Assembly (NCBI RefSeq): GCF_038719015.1
Contig: NZ_CP152276.1
Coordinates: forward strand, 1-64,000
Length of the DNA stretch: 64,000 nucleotides
Source of the DNA: Nguyenibacter vanlangensis
GTDB lineage: Bacteria; Pseudomonadota; Alphaproteobacteria; Acetobacterales; Acetobacteraceae
Direction: 5' to 3'
The notes below the pieces were generated by a model. It was not told where the DNA came from, did not search any database, and saw only the letters and a list, made by a program, of their open reading frames with translations. The position numbers and the translations under genes are program-made. Of the stretch, positions 8,215 through 16,987 are shown piece by piece (the stretch's first letter is position 1; the number at the start of each line of letters is the position of its first letter).

Positions 8215-9417
8215 ATGACTGAAGCGACACCGTGGTACGCAACATGGACGCAAGCCGTCACCGACTTTCGGGGCGAGGCGGACGAGCGAGGCTTCACCAA
8301 TGTCACGGTTCGCCTGACCGTGCCGGCGAGCCTCGGCGGCAGCCGCGTTCGCGTGGAACTGAGCAATCGTTTCGGCGATGGGCCTGTTCGGATCGGACGA
8401 GGTGCGATCGGGATCGGCGACCGTTTCTCCAAAGTCGCGTTTGACGGGCTCTCCTCAACTGAGATCCCGCCCGGCGCGTCCCGGTGGACCGATCCCATCG
8501 GCTTGACCGTCCGCCACAGTGACGAGATCGTCGTCGATCTCTACCTCCCCGAGCCGACACCCTATACTACGGTGGCGGGATTCAGGTTTAGCCGATCTTC
8601 ACCCGGGGACTTCGTGGGCGCGTGCCCGTTCCCGCTTGAAGGCGGGTCGCCGGAAACCATCAATGAATCCCGAGAATTTCCGGCCGCGAATACCGGGGCG
8701 GAGGACGAGCCTGATGGAACAGGCTGGTCGCTGCCTCCGGGAGGTCCATTTCTGCGGACGATCGAGGTCGCCGGGGTTGAGGCCAAGGCGGTGATTGTGG
8801 CCCTCGGGGGTTCGAGCACAGCCATGGGGTGGCCGCAGTACACGGCGGCCTTCCTTCCGGCCGACGCAAAAATCGCCGTCGTAAATCGGGGTATTGCGGG
8901 CAACCGCATTCGTCTGGATGCACCACCGTCGACGCCTTCGTGGGGGCGGTCGGGATTGTCTCGTTTCGATGAGGATGTGCTCGGAACCGCCGGCGCCACG
9001 CATCTGGTAATCGCCTATAACAGCAACGATTGGGGCCTTCCGGGTCGAATTACGCCCATGGCTGAAATGCCTTCAGTCGATCAATTGATCGCGGGATATC
9101 AGGAACTCATCGGCCGCGCCCAGGCAGCAGGACTGCAGGTCATCCTCGCAACCGTGACGCCACTCGCACCCGAACTGCTGGCTGAACCCGAACGAGAAGA
9201 CATGCGCCTCGCATTGAACGCGTGGATTCGGGCGTCGGGCCACGTAGTCGTCGACTTTGATGCTGCGGTTCGCTCTGAATCAGATCCCTCTCGCCTCGCG
9301 GCCAAATACGCGGCCCCCGACGATACGCATCCCAGCGTGAACGGGTCGAAGCGCCTCGCACAGGCGATGGTTGAAGTTATTCAGCGATTGAAGCTCTGGC
9401 CCATGGAGGGCGCATGA
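8215..9417 (+). CDS. SGNH/GDSL-like hydrolase with degenerate block I
   Basis: The protein has an N-terminal beta-rich domain (about residues 1-190) and a C-terminal SGNH fold. Block I reads ALGGSSTAMG instead of the usual GDS, block III Asn is in YNSNDWG, and the catalytic Asp/His pair lies in DDTHPS. The Ser is kept but the Asp of GDS is Gly. GAAAGGA upstream supports the ATG at 8215; a longer reading from 8149 lacks such a site. The gene overlaps the next one by ATGA, indicating coupling. Likely an esterase or deacetylase, substrate unknown. Confidence 0.82.
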   Translation: MTEATPWYATWTQAVTDFRGEADERGFTNVTVRLTVPASLGGSRVRVELSNRFGDGPVRIGRGAIGIGDRFSKVAFDGLSSTEIPPGASRWTDPIGLTVRHSDEIVVDLYLPEPTPYTTVAGFRFSRSSPGDFVGACPFPLEGGSPETINESREFPAANTGAEDEPDGTGWSLPPGGPFLRTIEVAGVEAKAVIVALGGSSTAMGWPQYTAAFLPADAKIAVVNRGIAGNRIRLDAPPSTPSWGRSGLSRFDEDVLGTAGATHLVIAYNSNDWGLPGRITPMAEMPSVDQLIAGYQELIGRAQAAGLQVILATVTPLAPELLAEPEREDMRLALNAWIRASGHVVVDFDAAVRSESDPSRLAAKYAAPDDTHPSVNGSKRLAQAMVEVIQRLKLWPMEGA

Positions 9418-10550
9418 ATACTCCCATCACGATTATAGGCGCCGGACTCGGCGGCCTCATGCTCGCTCGCGTTCTCCACGTTCACGGTATCGCTTCGACG
9501 ATCTACGAGGCGGAGGTCTCGCCCGACGTGAGGGCGCAGGGCGGCCAACTCGATATTCACGACTACAACGGTCAGGTCGCGCTCAAGGCCGCGGGCCTTT
9601 TCGATGAATTCACCGCGATCATCCACGCTGGTGGCGAGGCGACGCGTGTGCTCGATAAGCACGGGACCGTCTTGCTGGATGAACCCGATGACGGGACAGG
9701 TAACCGCCCCGAGGTTCAGCGGGGGGACTTGCGGCGGCTCCTGCTCAACTCGCTTCCAGCCGACACAATCCGATGGGGACATAGGCTCGCGTCGGTGTCC
9801 TCGCTTGGGAACGGACGGCATCTGCTGACTTTCAGCGATGGCCGGACGGTAGAAAGCGACATGCTGGTGGGCGCCGATGGCGCCTGGTCGAAAATTCGGC
9901 CGCTTCTTTCTGAGGCGAGACCGGCCTACGTCGGAACTTCATTCATCGAAACCTACCTGTTCGACGCCGACATCCGTCACACGGCCAGCGCCGAAGCAGT
10001 TGGCGCCGGCGCCTTGTTCGCACTTGCTCCGGAGAAGGGAATCCTCGCTCACCGTGAGGCGAATGGTGTGCTGCACACCTATGTGGCGTTGAACAAACCA
10101 GAAGACTGGCTGAACTGTATCGATTTCTCGGATGCGAGCACCGCTTTGGCGCGGGTCGCGGAGGAATTCGAGGGATGGGCTCCTGAACTGACAGCGCTCA
10201 TTACCGATGGCGAGACTGACCCCATACCGCGCAAGATTTATGCGCTTCCGATCGATCACACCTGGGGCCGAGTCCCTGGCGTTACTCTCCTCGGCGATGC
10301 AGCACACCTGATGTCGCCCTTCGCGGGGGAAGGGGCAAACCTCGCGATGTTGGATGGCGCTGAACTCGGCAAAGCCATAGCTGCAAATGCTGGAGATATG
10401 AAAGCCGCGCTGCGCGCCTATGAGGCAGAGTTGTTTCGCAGAAGCGCATCCGCTGCCGCGGAGGCGGAGCAGAACCTGAAGCTGTGCTTCGACGAAAGCG
10501 CTCCTTACAGCTTGCTGAACCTTTTTTCCCAACCCTCAACGAATCAATAG
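9414..10550 (+). CDS. Tet(X)-like FAD-dependent monooxygenase
   Basis: A 378-residue group A flavoprotein monooxygenase: FAD-binding GAGLGGLMLARVL at the N terminus, a QGGQLDIHDYNGQ segment, EVQRGDLRRLLLNSL in the middle, VGADGAWSKIR (DG motif) and LGDAAHLMSPFAGEG (GD motif). Each block, and the C-terminal EAEQN region, parallels Tet(X), the flavin enzyme that hydroxylates tetracyclines. Other members act on phenolic or quinoid substrates, so tetracycline activity is only a possibility. Translation is coupled to the preceding SGNH hydrolase; a LysR gene starts six bases after the stop. Confidence 0.85.
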   Translation: MNTPITIIGAGLGGLMLARVLHVHGIASTIYEAEVSPDVRAQGGQLDIHDYNGQVALKAAGLFDEFTAIIHAGGEATRVLDKHGTVLLDEPDDGTGNRPEVQRGDLRRLLLNSLPADTIRWGHRLASVSSLGNGRHLLTFSDGRTVESDMLVGADGAWSKIRPLLSEARPAYVGTSFIETYLFDADIRHTASAEAVGAGALFALAPEKGILAHREANGVLHTYVALNKPEDWLNCIDFSDASTALARVAEEFEGWAPELTALITDGETDPIPRKIYALPIDHTWGRVPGVTLLGDAAHLMSPFAGEGANLAMLDGAELGKAIAANAGDMKAALRAYEAELFRRSASAAAEAEQNLKLCFDESAPYSLLNLFSQPSTNQ

Positions 10551-10689
10551 GCTCTGATGTCTGATAGCGAGCCAGCGCGACGGCGGGCCGCACAGGCAGG
10601 GGGTGAGAGCAAGCCGCCCCCGCGGACTAAGGATGTTGTCAAACGAATTGAAGAACTGACCCCTTTGGCGAAGCGAGGAACTGACCCCG

Positions 10690-11493
10690 TCATGAAGTGG
10701 TTGTCTCGGCTTCTCTGATGGACGCTCCGGCCTTCTGCAGAAGGCCGGAGCGTCGTTTCTCCCGCAGACGGTAGCTGTCGCCGCGGATGGTGATCACGGT
10801 GGAATGGTGCAGCAGGCGGTCCAGGATGGCGGTGGCCACCACCGGGTCGCCGAAGACCTCGCCCCATTCTCCGACCGAGCGATTGGAGGTCAGCAGGATC
10901 GAGCCGCGCTCGTAGCGCCTTGAGACGAGCTGGAAAAACAGATGCGCGGCGTTGGCTTCGAACGGCAGATAGCCCAGTTCGTCGATGATCAGCAGCTTCG
11001 GTCGCGATAGGAGCGCCAGTTGCTTGTCCAGCGCGCCGTCCGCATGCGCCTTGGCCAGCATGGCGACCAATGTCGCGGCGGTGACGAACTGCACGCTGTA
11101 GTTTCGCCGGATCGCCTCGCGCCCGAGCGCCACGGCCAGATGCGTCTTCCCCGTTCCCGGCGGCCCCAGCAGCAGGATCGTATCGCCGTGCGCGACCCAG
11201 CGGCACTCGGCCAGATCGCGGACCTGCCGGGGATCGAGGGACGGCTGGGCGTCGAACTCGAAGCCGTCGAGTTCCCGCACGAACGGGAACTGCGCCATCT
11301 TGCTCGCCATGGCGATGCGGCGCTCGTCGCGTCGCGCGATCTCGCGCCCGACCAGGAATGCCAGTGCCTCGCGTAACGTCATGTCCGAGCGCGCCGCCTC
11401 GTCGAGCAGCGTGTCCAGCTGGTCGCGGATCGCCGTCAGCTTGAGCCGGTCCAGCATCCCGACCAATGCCGCATGGTCCACGCCCGCCATCAC
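10690..11493 (-). CDS. istB: IS21 helper ATPase IstB
   Basis: A 267-residue DnaC-like AAA+ ATPase that assists the IstA transposase in target selection. Walker A is GPPGTGKTH, Walker B LLIIDELGYLPF, and a sensor-type SNRSVGEW follows. It starts at 11493, overlapping the end of istA by four bases, the usual coupling in this family. Full length for the family with no lesion seen. Confidence 0.92.
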   Translation of the reverse strand: MMAGVDHAALVGMLDRLKLTAIRDQLDTLLDEAARSDMTLREALAFLVGREIARRDERRIAMASKMAQFPFVRELDGFEFDAQPSLDPRQVRDLAECRWVAHGDTILLLGPPGTGKTHLAVALGREAIRRNYSVQFVTAATLVAMLAKAHADGALDKQLALLSRPKLLIIDELGYLPFEANAAHLFFQLVSRRYERGSILLTSNRSVGEWGEVFGDPVVATAILDRLLHHSTVITIRGDSYRLREKRRSGLLQKAGASIREAETTTS

Positions 11494-12782
11494 CAGGCCC
11501 CTCCCGCGACAGCCTCATATTCGGCCAGCGGCCGGAGCAGGTCGGGCAACAGGGTCGGTAGCCCGGCAAGTGATGGGCCGTTCGCGGCCGGTCCGCCGAC
11601 CACGCCGGCGAGATGGGAGCGATCGACGATCCGCTGCCGGCGTCCCGCGCAAAGCGGATGATCCGCCACGACCTGCCCGGCATGACGCACGACGACGCGT
11701 CCGCCCAGCACCACAATCTGGACGCTCTCGCCGATCAGCCGCCACGGCACGGAGTAGCTGTTGGTGTCCAGGTCGATCGCGCAATCGGCCTGAACCTTGC
11801 GCACCAGATCGCGCAACTGGCCGAACGGCGCGCGTCCACCGAGCGGGCGCAGGGCCTCGGCCTCGCCGGCGAAACGCTCCGACGGTGCAACGCCCGTCGT
11901 GCCATGCACGCGCCGGTCGGCAATCTCGCGCGTCCATTGGTCAAGATGCGCCTCGAACATCGCCCAGTTCGCGAAACGCCGTCCCGCGACCGCGTTCTTC
12001 TTGACGTAGCCGACCCCGCGCTCGTCCTTGCCCTTGGTCCGGGCGCGATACGGCGCGCAGGCACGCGGCGCAAAGCCCCAATACCGCGCAAAGGCGTGCA
12101 GCCGCCCATTGAAACGAACCTCCCGCGTCGTCGCGTCGTGATGCTCGACCAGAGCTTTGGCATTATCGAGCAGGATCTCCGCCGGAACCCCGCCGAACCG
12201 CAGGAATGCGCCCTCCATGCCCGCGAACCAGTCCGCCTGTCCCTGCCTCAGCGACGCGCGGATATGCAGGCGGCGCGAATAGCCGAGCGTCGCCACGAAC
12301 AGATACACCCGCAGCCGCTCATCGCCGATCCACACCCGCGTCTCGCCGAAATCGATCTGCAACTGCCGCCCAGGCGGCGTCTCGAAGCGAACCGTCGCCC
12401 GCTTCCGGGCCAATAACTCCCGCCGCCACGGCCGGACCTTCAACTCGACCGAGCGAAGCCCAATGACGATCCCATGCTCGCTCGCCAGTTCCTGGCGGAT
12501 CACGTCGGCATTGCCGTCGTGCCGGAAGAACCGCTCCCGAAGCCAATCGTCCAGACCATCGAACGCCGACCGCCGCTCAGGCTGCCGATACGCGATCGCC
12601 CCGCCAGCACGGACATATCGTCGCGCCGTGTTCCGCGAACAGCCAAACTCCCGCGCCAGCCGCTTGGCTCCCCAGCCAAGCCCGTGCAGCCGCATCATCG
12701 CGGCAACCTCCTCGGGTTGCAGCATCCCCGTTCCCCGCATCGTTCCAGACAATGCGGAAATCATGCTCTTTTCTTCCGTCAT
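11490..12782 (-). CDS. istA: IS21 transposase IstA
   Basis: The product has an N-terminal HTH (EVAAMMRLHGLGWGAKRLAR, then FGCSRNTARRYV) and an rve-type integrase core with the first Asp in LQIDFGETRVWIG, the second in EILLDNAKALV and the Glu in KGKDERGVGYVK, followed by the C-terminal beta domain. I start it at the ATG at 12782, which has AAAGGGG just upstream; a TTG 15 bases earlier is possible. Intact, so with istB this element is probably active. Confidence 0.92.
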   Translation of the reverse strand: MTEEKSMISALSGTMRGTGMLQPEEVAAMMRLHGLGWGAKRLAREFGCSRNTARRYVRAGGAIAYRQPERRSAFDGLDDWLRERFFRHDGNADVIRQELASEHGIVIGLRSVELKVRPWRRELLARKRATVRFETPPGRQLQIDFGETRVWIGDERLRVYLFVATLGYSRRLHIRASLRQGQADWFAGMEGAFLRFGGVPAEILLDNAKALVEHHDATTREVRFNGRLHAFARYWGFAPRACAPYRARTKGKDERGVGYVKKNAVAGRRFANWAMFEAHLDQWTREIADRRVHGTTGVAPSERFAGEAEALRPLGGRAPFGQLRDLVRKVQADCAIDLDTNSYSVPWRLIGESVQIVVLGGRVVVRHAGQVVADHPLCAGRRQRIVDRSHLAGVVGGPAANGPSLAGLPTLLPDLLRPLAEYEAVAGGAW

Positions 12783-13795
12783 CGGTGCCCCTTTCAAAAA
12801 CGAAGGGGGGTCAGTTCCTCATTGCGACAGGGGGTCACTTTCTCACTTCGCCTGACAGATGTTGATGCGGAAGTTCCGGCACGAGCCTCGACGGACCTCG
12901 TCGAGTTTCGAGATTTGAGATTGGCAGTCATTACGTCTCAGCATCGCAGCCTAAGACAGGCAGCAGAAGCCATCAATATTCGTCAGTCCACTCTTAGCCG
13001 TCGCTTGCGAGATCTCGAATATTGCCTCGGGTCAGTGCTCTTCGAGCGCACCAACGGTGGAACGCGACCAACCGTCGAAGGCCAAGAGTTTCTCGAAGCG
13101 GCGAAACGCATCATCGAAGAAGTGAATGCGATCACTGTCCGGTTGAAGACCCGATCGCGCGGTGAGAGTGGCCGGTTGACGATCGGGGTTCATACCTCCC
13201 TGGCCGCGGGCAATTTACGGGCGACGCTGATCGAATACAGACGGCGTTTCCCGGAAGTGGAAGCTCAACTGGTCGACGGTTCAGGTGAACACCTAATTTC
13301 TGACCTCGCCGATGCAACGATTGATGTCGCATTCGTGGCTGAGAGCGAACCGAGCTGGCAAGACAGGTCATTGTCGGTCTGGAGCGAGCGCGTGGTCGTG
13401 GCGGTGCCCGACACTCACCCGTTCAATGACCAGGAGGTCGTGCATTGGCACGATCTGAAGCGGGAGCCACTGCTGTTACCGTCACGTGGCCCAGGACCGG
13501 AGTTCAACAAGCTTCTACGCAGCAAGGGAGGCGCGTCCGACTCGTTGCGCCTCTTTCGACACGACGTAAGCCTCGACCGCCTGCTAACGTTGGTCAGCCT
13601 CGGCTGGGGTCTTCTGCTGGCGCTCGAAGGGGCGATCGGATCCGCCCAAAGCCGCGTGAGCTTTCGCGAGGTGCATGATTTGGACGGACCGATGCGCTTC
13701 ACTTTCCGGGCCTATTGGCGGCAAGCAAACAGCAATCCGTCCCTGTCTACGTTCTTGGAGATGCTACGCGAACGCTATCCTGATCTTTCCGCCGA

Positions 13796-14029
13796 TCAGC
13801 CCCTGATCTGACTCTGGTCGCGCCGAGCCTTGGTGAACGCTCGATCGGTCGCCATGAATCGCGTGATCATCGGGACAATCAATCTCACCGGATCGGGCAC
13901 AGCTTGACCTGTTGTCCTGCCAAGCGTCTCAGCATAGGCGACGAGATCGCGGTGGACTCCAGCGGGAAGTTCAACACTGACTTTGACGGGCTTGTCCTCT
14001 GTGAGGGGTCCGAGTTTCAGCTTGGTCAT
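13796..14029 (-). CDS. DUF2274 protein, distal gene of the trb operon
   Basis: A 77-residue protein beginning MTKLKLGPLTEDKPVKVSVE and containing a ribbon-helix-helix-like segment (ELPAGVHRDLVAYAETLGRTTG). DUF2274 proteins are regularly found after trbI in Tn4371-like elements; no function is established. Its ATG overlaps the trbI stop by four bases. The 3' end overlaps the convergent LysR gene by 16 bases, marking the border between transfer module and cargo; its last residues may have been altered at that junction. Confidence 0.85.
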   Translation of the reverse strand: MTKLKLGPLTEDKPVKVSVELPAGVHRDLVAYAETLGRTTGQAVPDPVRLIVPMITRFMATDRAFTKARRDQSQIRG

Positions 14030-15228
14030 GGCGCTCCTCCTTGTCCGTAGGGTGCCAACACCAGATCTCGCGTCACGATGACCCGGACGGGGAAGCCGGG
14101 ACGGATCGTGAGCGTCGGCTGGATGTTGAGTTGGCGCTGGACGATCTGCGAGCCGGTCTGGCTGATGCTGGTGGAGGCGCCGCTGCGAATCGCCTGCACC
14201 AAGTTGTTCTCATCCTGGCTCGTGCCCGCCTCGGCGCCGACGCTGAGCAGCGTCGAGAGCACGGCGGCCTTGAACAGCATGCCCCAATGGTTGTCGATCT
14301 CATCCTCCAGCCCGGCATAGCCCTGCGTGTCGGCTCCAGGCTGGCGCTCGAGCACGATGGAATTGCCGTCCGGCATGATGATGCGCGTCCAGACCAGGAG
14401 GATGCGACTCTGGCCGAAGGCGACCGAGCTGTCGTACTGGCCGATCAGCTTCGCACCCTGCGGGATCAAGAGAAACTGCCCGGTCGGACTGTCGTAGACG
14501 GCCTCGGTCACCTGGGCGGTGATCTGGCCGGGAAGGTCGGATCGAATGCCGGTGATGAGCGCCGCCGGGATCACCGTTCCGGCCTGCACGACATAGGGTG
14601 AGGCCTTGGCTTCGAGCCGGTCGGAACTGACGGTGCGCTTGTCCGGCGTGGCGTTCAAGAAGGCGGACTTGCGATCCTGCATGTTTTGCGCCGAGCCAGC
14701 GTCAACAGGCGGCGTGGGCGTCGGACCGCTCTGTGTCGCAGTCGCGGGCGGAGAGACGAGGCTCACCGGCTGCGGCTGCTGGTTGGTTTGAGCAAAGAGG
14801 CGACTGACGCGCGCTGCCTCGGTCTCCTGCGCAAGCCGCTGGGCCGCGGGATCGGGCGTGGGTGCCGGAGCGGTTGTGTTCGATGCGGCGCCGGTATTCA
14901 GGATCGGCTTGCCGAGATCGCCGGGCAGCGGCGGCCCGAGCGGTGGGGCTTGGCGCGGCAGTCCGGTGTAGTCCTTCGGCAGTCCGGCCAGGCCCTCGGC
15001 CGAGGGCCGGTTCTGAGTGCTGAGCAGCTCCTGCCCCGGCTGTCCCTTGTTGTGGGTCTGGAGCGCGTAGCCGAGCGCGCCGGCCACGGCGAGCGCGGAC
15101 ATCCCGCCGAGCGTGATCAGCACCTTGCGCGAGAGACGGGTGACGCGTGGCCGTTCGCCCCTAAGGCGGAGGTCGGGCGGCACGACGGGCGTGGGCGCCG
15201 GCTGTTGTTCTTCCGGCTCGTCCGTCAT
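14026..15228 (-). CDS. trbI: TrbI, VirB10-type scaffold of the conjugation channel
   Basis: A 400-residue protein with a short cytoplasmic N terminus, one membrane helix (VLITLGGMSALAVAGALGYAL), a proline-rich periplasmic linker and the C-terminal VirB10 beta-barrel domain (VQAGTVIPAALITGIRSDLPG through FPVRVIVTRDLVL). VirB10 proteins span both membranes and pass energy-dependent signals from the ATPases to the outer-membrane pore. Its start overlaps the trbG stop (ATGA). It is the last canonical gene of the trb operon. Confidence 0.93.
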   Translation of the reverse strand: MTDEPEEQQPAPTPVVPPDLRLRGERPRVTRLSRKVLITLGGMSALAVAGALGYALQTHNKGQPGQELLSTQNRPSAEGLAGLPKDYTGLPRQAPPLGPPLPGDLGKPILNTGAASNTTAPAPTPDPAAQRLAQETEAARVSRLFAQTNQQPQPVSLVSPPATATQSGPTPTPPVDAGSAQNMQDRKSAFLNATPDKRTVSSDRLEAKASPYVVQAGTVIPAALITGIRSDLPGQITAQVTEAVYDSPTGQFLLIPQGAKLIGQYDSSVAFGQSRILLVWTRIIMPDGNSIVLERQPGADTQGYAGLEDEIDNHWGMLFKAAVLSTLLSVGAEAGTSQDENNLVQAIRSGASTSISQTGSQIVQRQLNIQPTLTIRPGFPVRVIVTRDLVLAPYGQGGAP

Positions 15229-16298
15229 GACCGCGGCCTTCCGTCGGTGCGGACGATGCGGACCCGCCGCTCGCTGTCTTTATCGCCGAGGCGCAACTCG
15301 GCCGCGGCGAACAGGCGATCGACGATGTAGTAGTTCTGCCTGACCCGGTAATTCACCAGCTCGGAGCCGCCGGCTGGACCGATGACGAAGAGCGGCGGCA
15401 TCTCGCCCTGGCGGATGCCCGACGGGAACTCGATGAAGACCTTCTGGCCATCGTCGAAGGCGCGCAGCGGCCGCCAGGCGGGACTATCGCCCTCGATCGC
15501 ATAGCGGAAGTTGATCGCGACGAGGTCGACGCCGGTGGCGATCGGCGCGGCCGTCTCGGCTGCGGCATTCTGCTGGCGCAGCGCGATGAGCTGATCTTCC
15601 GGGTACTGCCAGGAGACCGAGGCCATGTAGGTCTTCTCGGTCGAGCGCAGCTCCAGCAGGTAGGTCCGACGATCGGTGTTGATGACGAGGTTCGTCACCA
15701 GCTCGGGCCGGATGGGCTTCACGAGGATATGGACCTTCTTGGTCGCACCCGCGCCGCTTTCGGTGTCGCCGATGATCCAGCGCACCGTATCGCCGGCCGC
15801 GACCGGACCTGTGCCAACGAGCTGCTCGCCCTCCTGCAGGGCGATGTCGGTGATCTCGCCGGGCGCCGTGTAGGCCTGGTAGAGCGCGCCCGCCGAATAG
15901 GGATAGACCTGCACGGCGTTGATGAAGCCATTGCGGACTGGCTGGATGCGAGCGGCCGCATTCGCCTGATTGACGCGCACGGCGGGATCGGGCGCTTCTG
16001 GGACGGGCTTACCCGTGTTGAGCGGCTTCAACTGGCCGGGCAGCGGCAAGGGCTTCGGCAGCTCGACGATCTTGACCGGCGCGGGCGGATCGACGGTGAG
16101 CTTCGCCGGCACGGCGCTGTCGTAGTTGATGTCCGGCGGGATGAACTTATGCGCGCAGCCGCCGAGCGCTGAGACGGAGAGCAGCAAAGCCGCAAGGCCG
16201 GCTTTACGGAAAGGCGCAATGCCTCCTTCCCGCTTCTGCTGAGAGACTGAAAGACGTGAAGCCGGACCGCCGGCTTCCATGGAAATCGGCGGGGTCAT
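15225..16298 (-). CDS. trbG: TrbG, VirB9-type outer-membrane core component
   Basis: The protein begins MTPPISMEAGG and has a signal peptide with lipobox SALGGCAHKF, so it is a lipoprotein. The rest matches VirB9/CagX-like TrbG, with NLVINTDRRTYLLELRS and the C-terminal LFVIGPAGGSELVNYR region that packs against VirB10. I start it at 16298, overlapping trbF by four bases; a longer open frame to 16460 is only the reading of trbF in another frame. The lipobox suggests it supplies the outer-membrane anchor usually given by VirB7. Confidence 0.92.
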   Translation of the reverse strand: MTPPISMEAGGPASRLSVSQQKREGGIAPFRKAGLAALLLSVSALGGCAHKFIPPDINYDSAVPAKLTVDPPAPVKIVELPKPLPLPGQLKPLNTGKPVPEAPDPAVRVNQANAAARIQPVRNGFINAVQVYPYSAGALYQAYTAPGEITDIALQEGEQLVGTGPVAAGDTVRWIIGDTESGAGATKKVHILVKPIRPELVTNLVINTDRRTYLLELRSTEKTYMASVSWQYPEDQLIALRQQNAAAETAAPIATGVDLVAINFRYAIEGDSPAWRPLRAFDDGQKVFIEFPSGIRQGEMPPLFVIGPAGGSELVNYRVRQNYYIVDRLFAAAELRLGDKDSERRVRIVRTDGRPRS

Positions 16299-16984
16299 TG
16301 TCCCAGCTCCTTCGACCAGTTGATGGCGGTGACGTAGATGCCGAGCGGGTTCTTGCGGAGCACGTCGGCGGAGGTTGGCGTTTGGATCGCGACGGTGAGG
16401 ATCGCGGTCCAGCGCGAGTTGTCGGCGAGCGCGCCGTCCTGGTAGCGGTGCTCGACCCACTCGACGCGGAAGCTCGACGGCGAGGCGCGGATGACGCTCG
16501 AGACGTCGATGGCGATCTGCTGATGGCCGAGCTTGCCGAACGGGTCGTTCGCGCGGGCATAGTCGTTGAGCGCCTGGGATCCTGAGGTGCTGGTGAAGTC
16601 GTAGGCCTGGAGCCAGTTCTGCCGCACGATGATGGGATCGGCCGGCAGCGAGCGGACCATCTCGACGAAGTGGGCGAGATACCAGGCGATCTGGGGATCG
16701 CTAGGGGTATAGTCGGGCGTGGCGGCCGTGACCGCTTGCGCTTGGCCCAGCTTGTCGACCTGGACCACCCAGGGGACGATGCTGCCATGGGTCGATTGCC
16801 AGACGAGGCCGCCAGCGAGGCCCATCGAGAGCGCCAGCGAGCCGAAGGCCATCAGGCGCCAGTTTTTCGCCTGCACGCGGGCCGAGCCGATGCGATCGTC
16901 CCACGCCTGCGCAGCGCGCTGATAGGGCGTTTCGGGTTCCGGCGTGCGGCCGTAACGGACGGTGGATCGGCGGAAGAGCGCCAT
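16295..16984 (-). CDS. trbF: TrbF, VirB8-type inner-membrane assembly factor
   Basis: A 229-residue protein with an N-terminal tail (RYGRTPEPETPYQRAAQAWD), one membrane helix (LMAFGSLALSMGLAGGLVW) and a periplasmic NTF2-like VirB8 domain. VirB8 proteins nucleate assembly of the secretion channel by contacting VirB9 and VirB10. It follows trbL closely and is coupled to trbG, the standard order. Confidence 0.92.
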   Translation of the reverse strand: MALFRRSTVRYGRTPEPETPYQRAAQAWDDRIGSARVQAKNWRLMAFGSLALSMGLAGGLVWQSTHGSIVPWVVQVDKLGQAQAVTAATPDYTPSDPQIAWYLAHFVEMVRSLPADPIIVRQNWLQAYDFTSTSGSQALNDYARANDPFGKLGHQQIAIDVSSVIRASPSSFRVEWVEHRYQDGALADNSRWTAILTVAIQTPTSADVLRKNPLGIYVTAINWSKELGQ

Positions 16985-16987
16985 TGT

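Larger units (their letters stand above)
10637..12857 (-). mobile_element. IS21-family insertion sequence, complete, 5-bp target duplication
   Basis: The element begins TGTCAAACGAA and its far end, reverse complemented, begins TGTCAGGCGAA; both ends carry repeated GAGGAACTGACCCC subterminal blocks typical of IS21. It is flanked by a direct repeat GATGT (10632-10636 and 12858-12862). It carries istA and istB on the minus strand. Removing it and one duplication restores an open LysR gene. Confidence 0.93.
10557..13811 (+). pseudogene. LysR-type regulator gene split by an IS21-family insertion
   Basis: The first 80 bases (10557-10636) start with ATG and encode MSDSEPARRRAAQAGG...TKD; after the inserted element and one copy of the duplicated GATGT, the frame continues at 12863 with VDAEVPARASTDLVEFRDLRLAV and the usual LysR HTH (LRQAAEAINIRQSTLSRRLRDLEY) to a stop at 13811. 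Rejoined, it gives an uninterrupted 342-residue protein, so the insertion is recent. The 3' part keeps the whole HTH and effector domains and might still be translated from an internal start. Its end overlaps, convergently, the end of the DUF2274 gene. Confidence 0.85.

Noticed and set aside
16244..16275. GAAGCCGG/CCGGCTTC hairpin near the trbG 5' end as a regulatory site
   Set aside because: It lies in codons 9-18 of trbG, is easily explained by coding sequence in high-GC DNA, and has no second copy at a comparable position.
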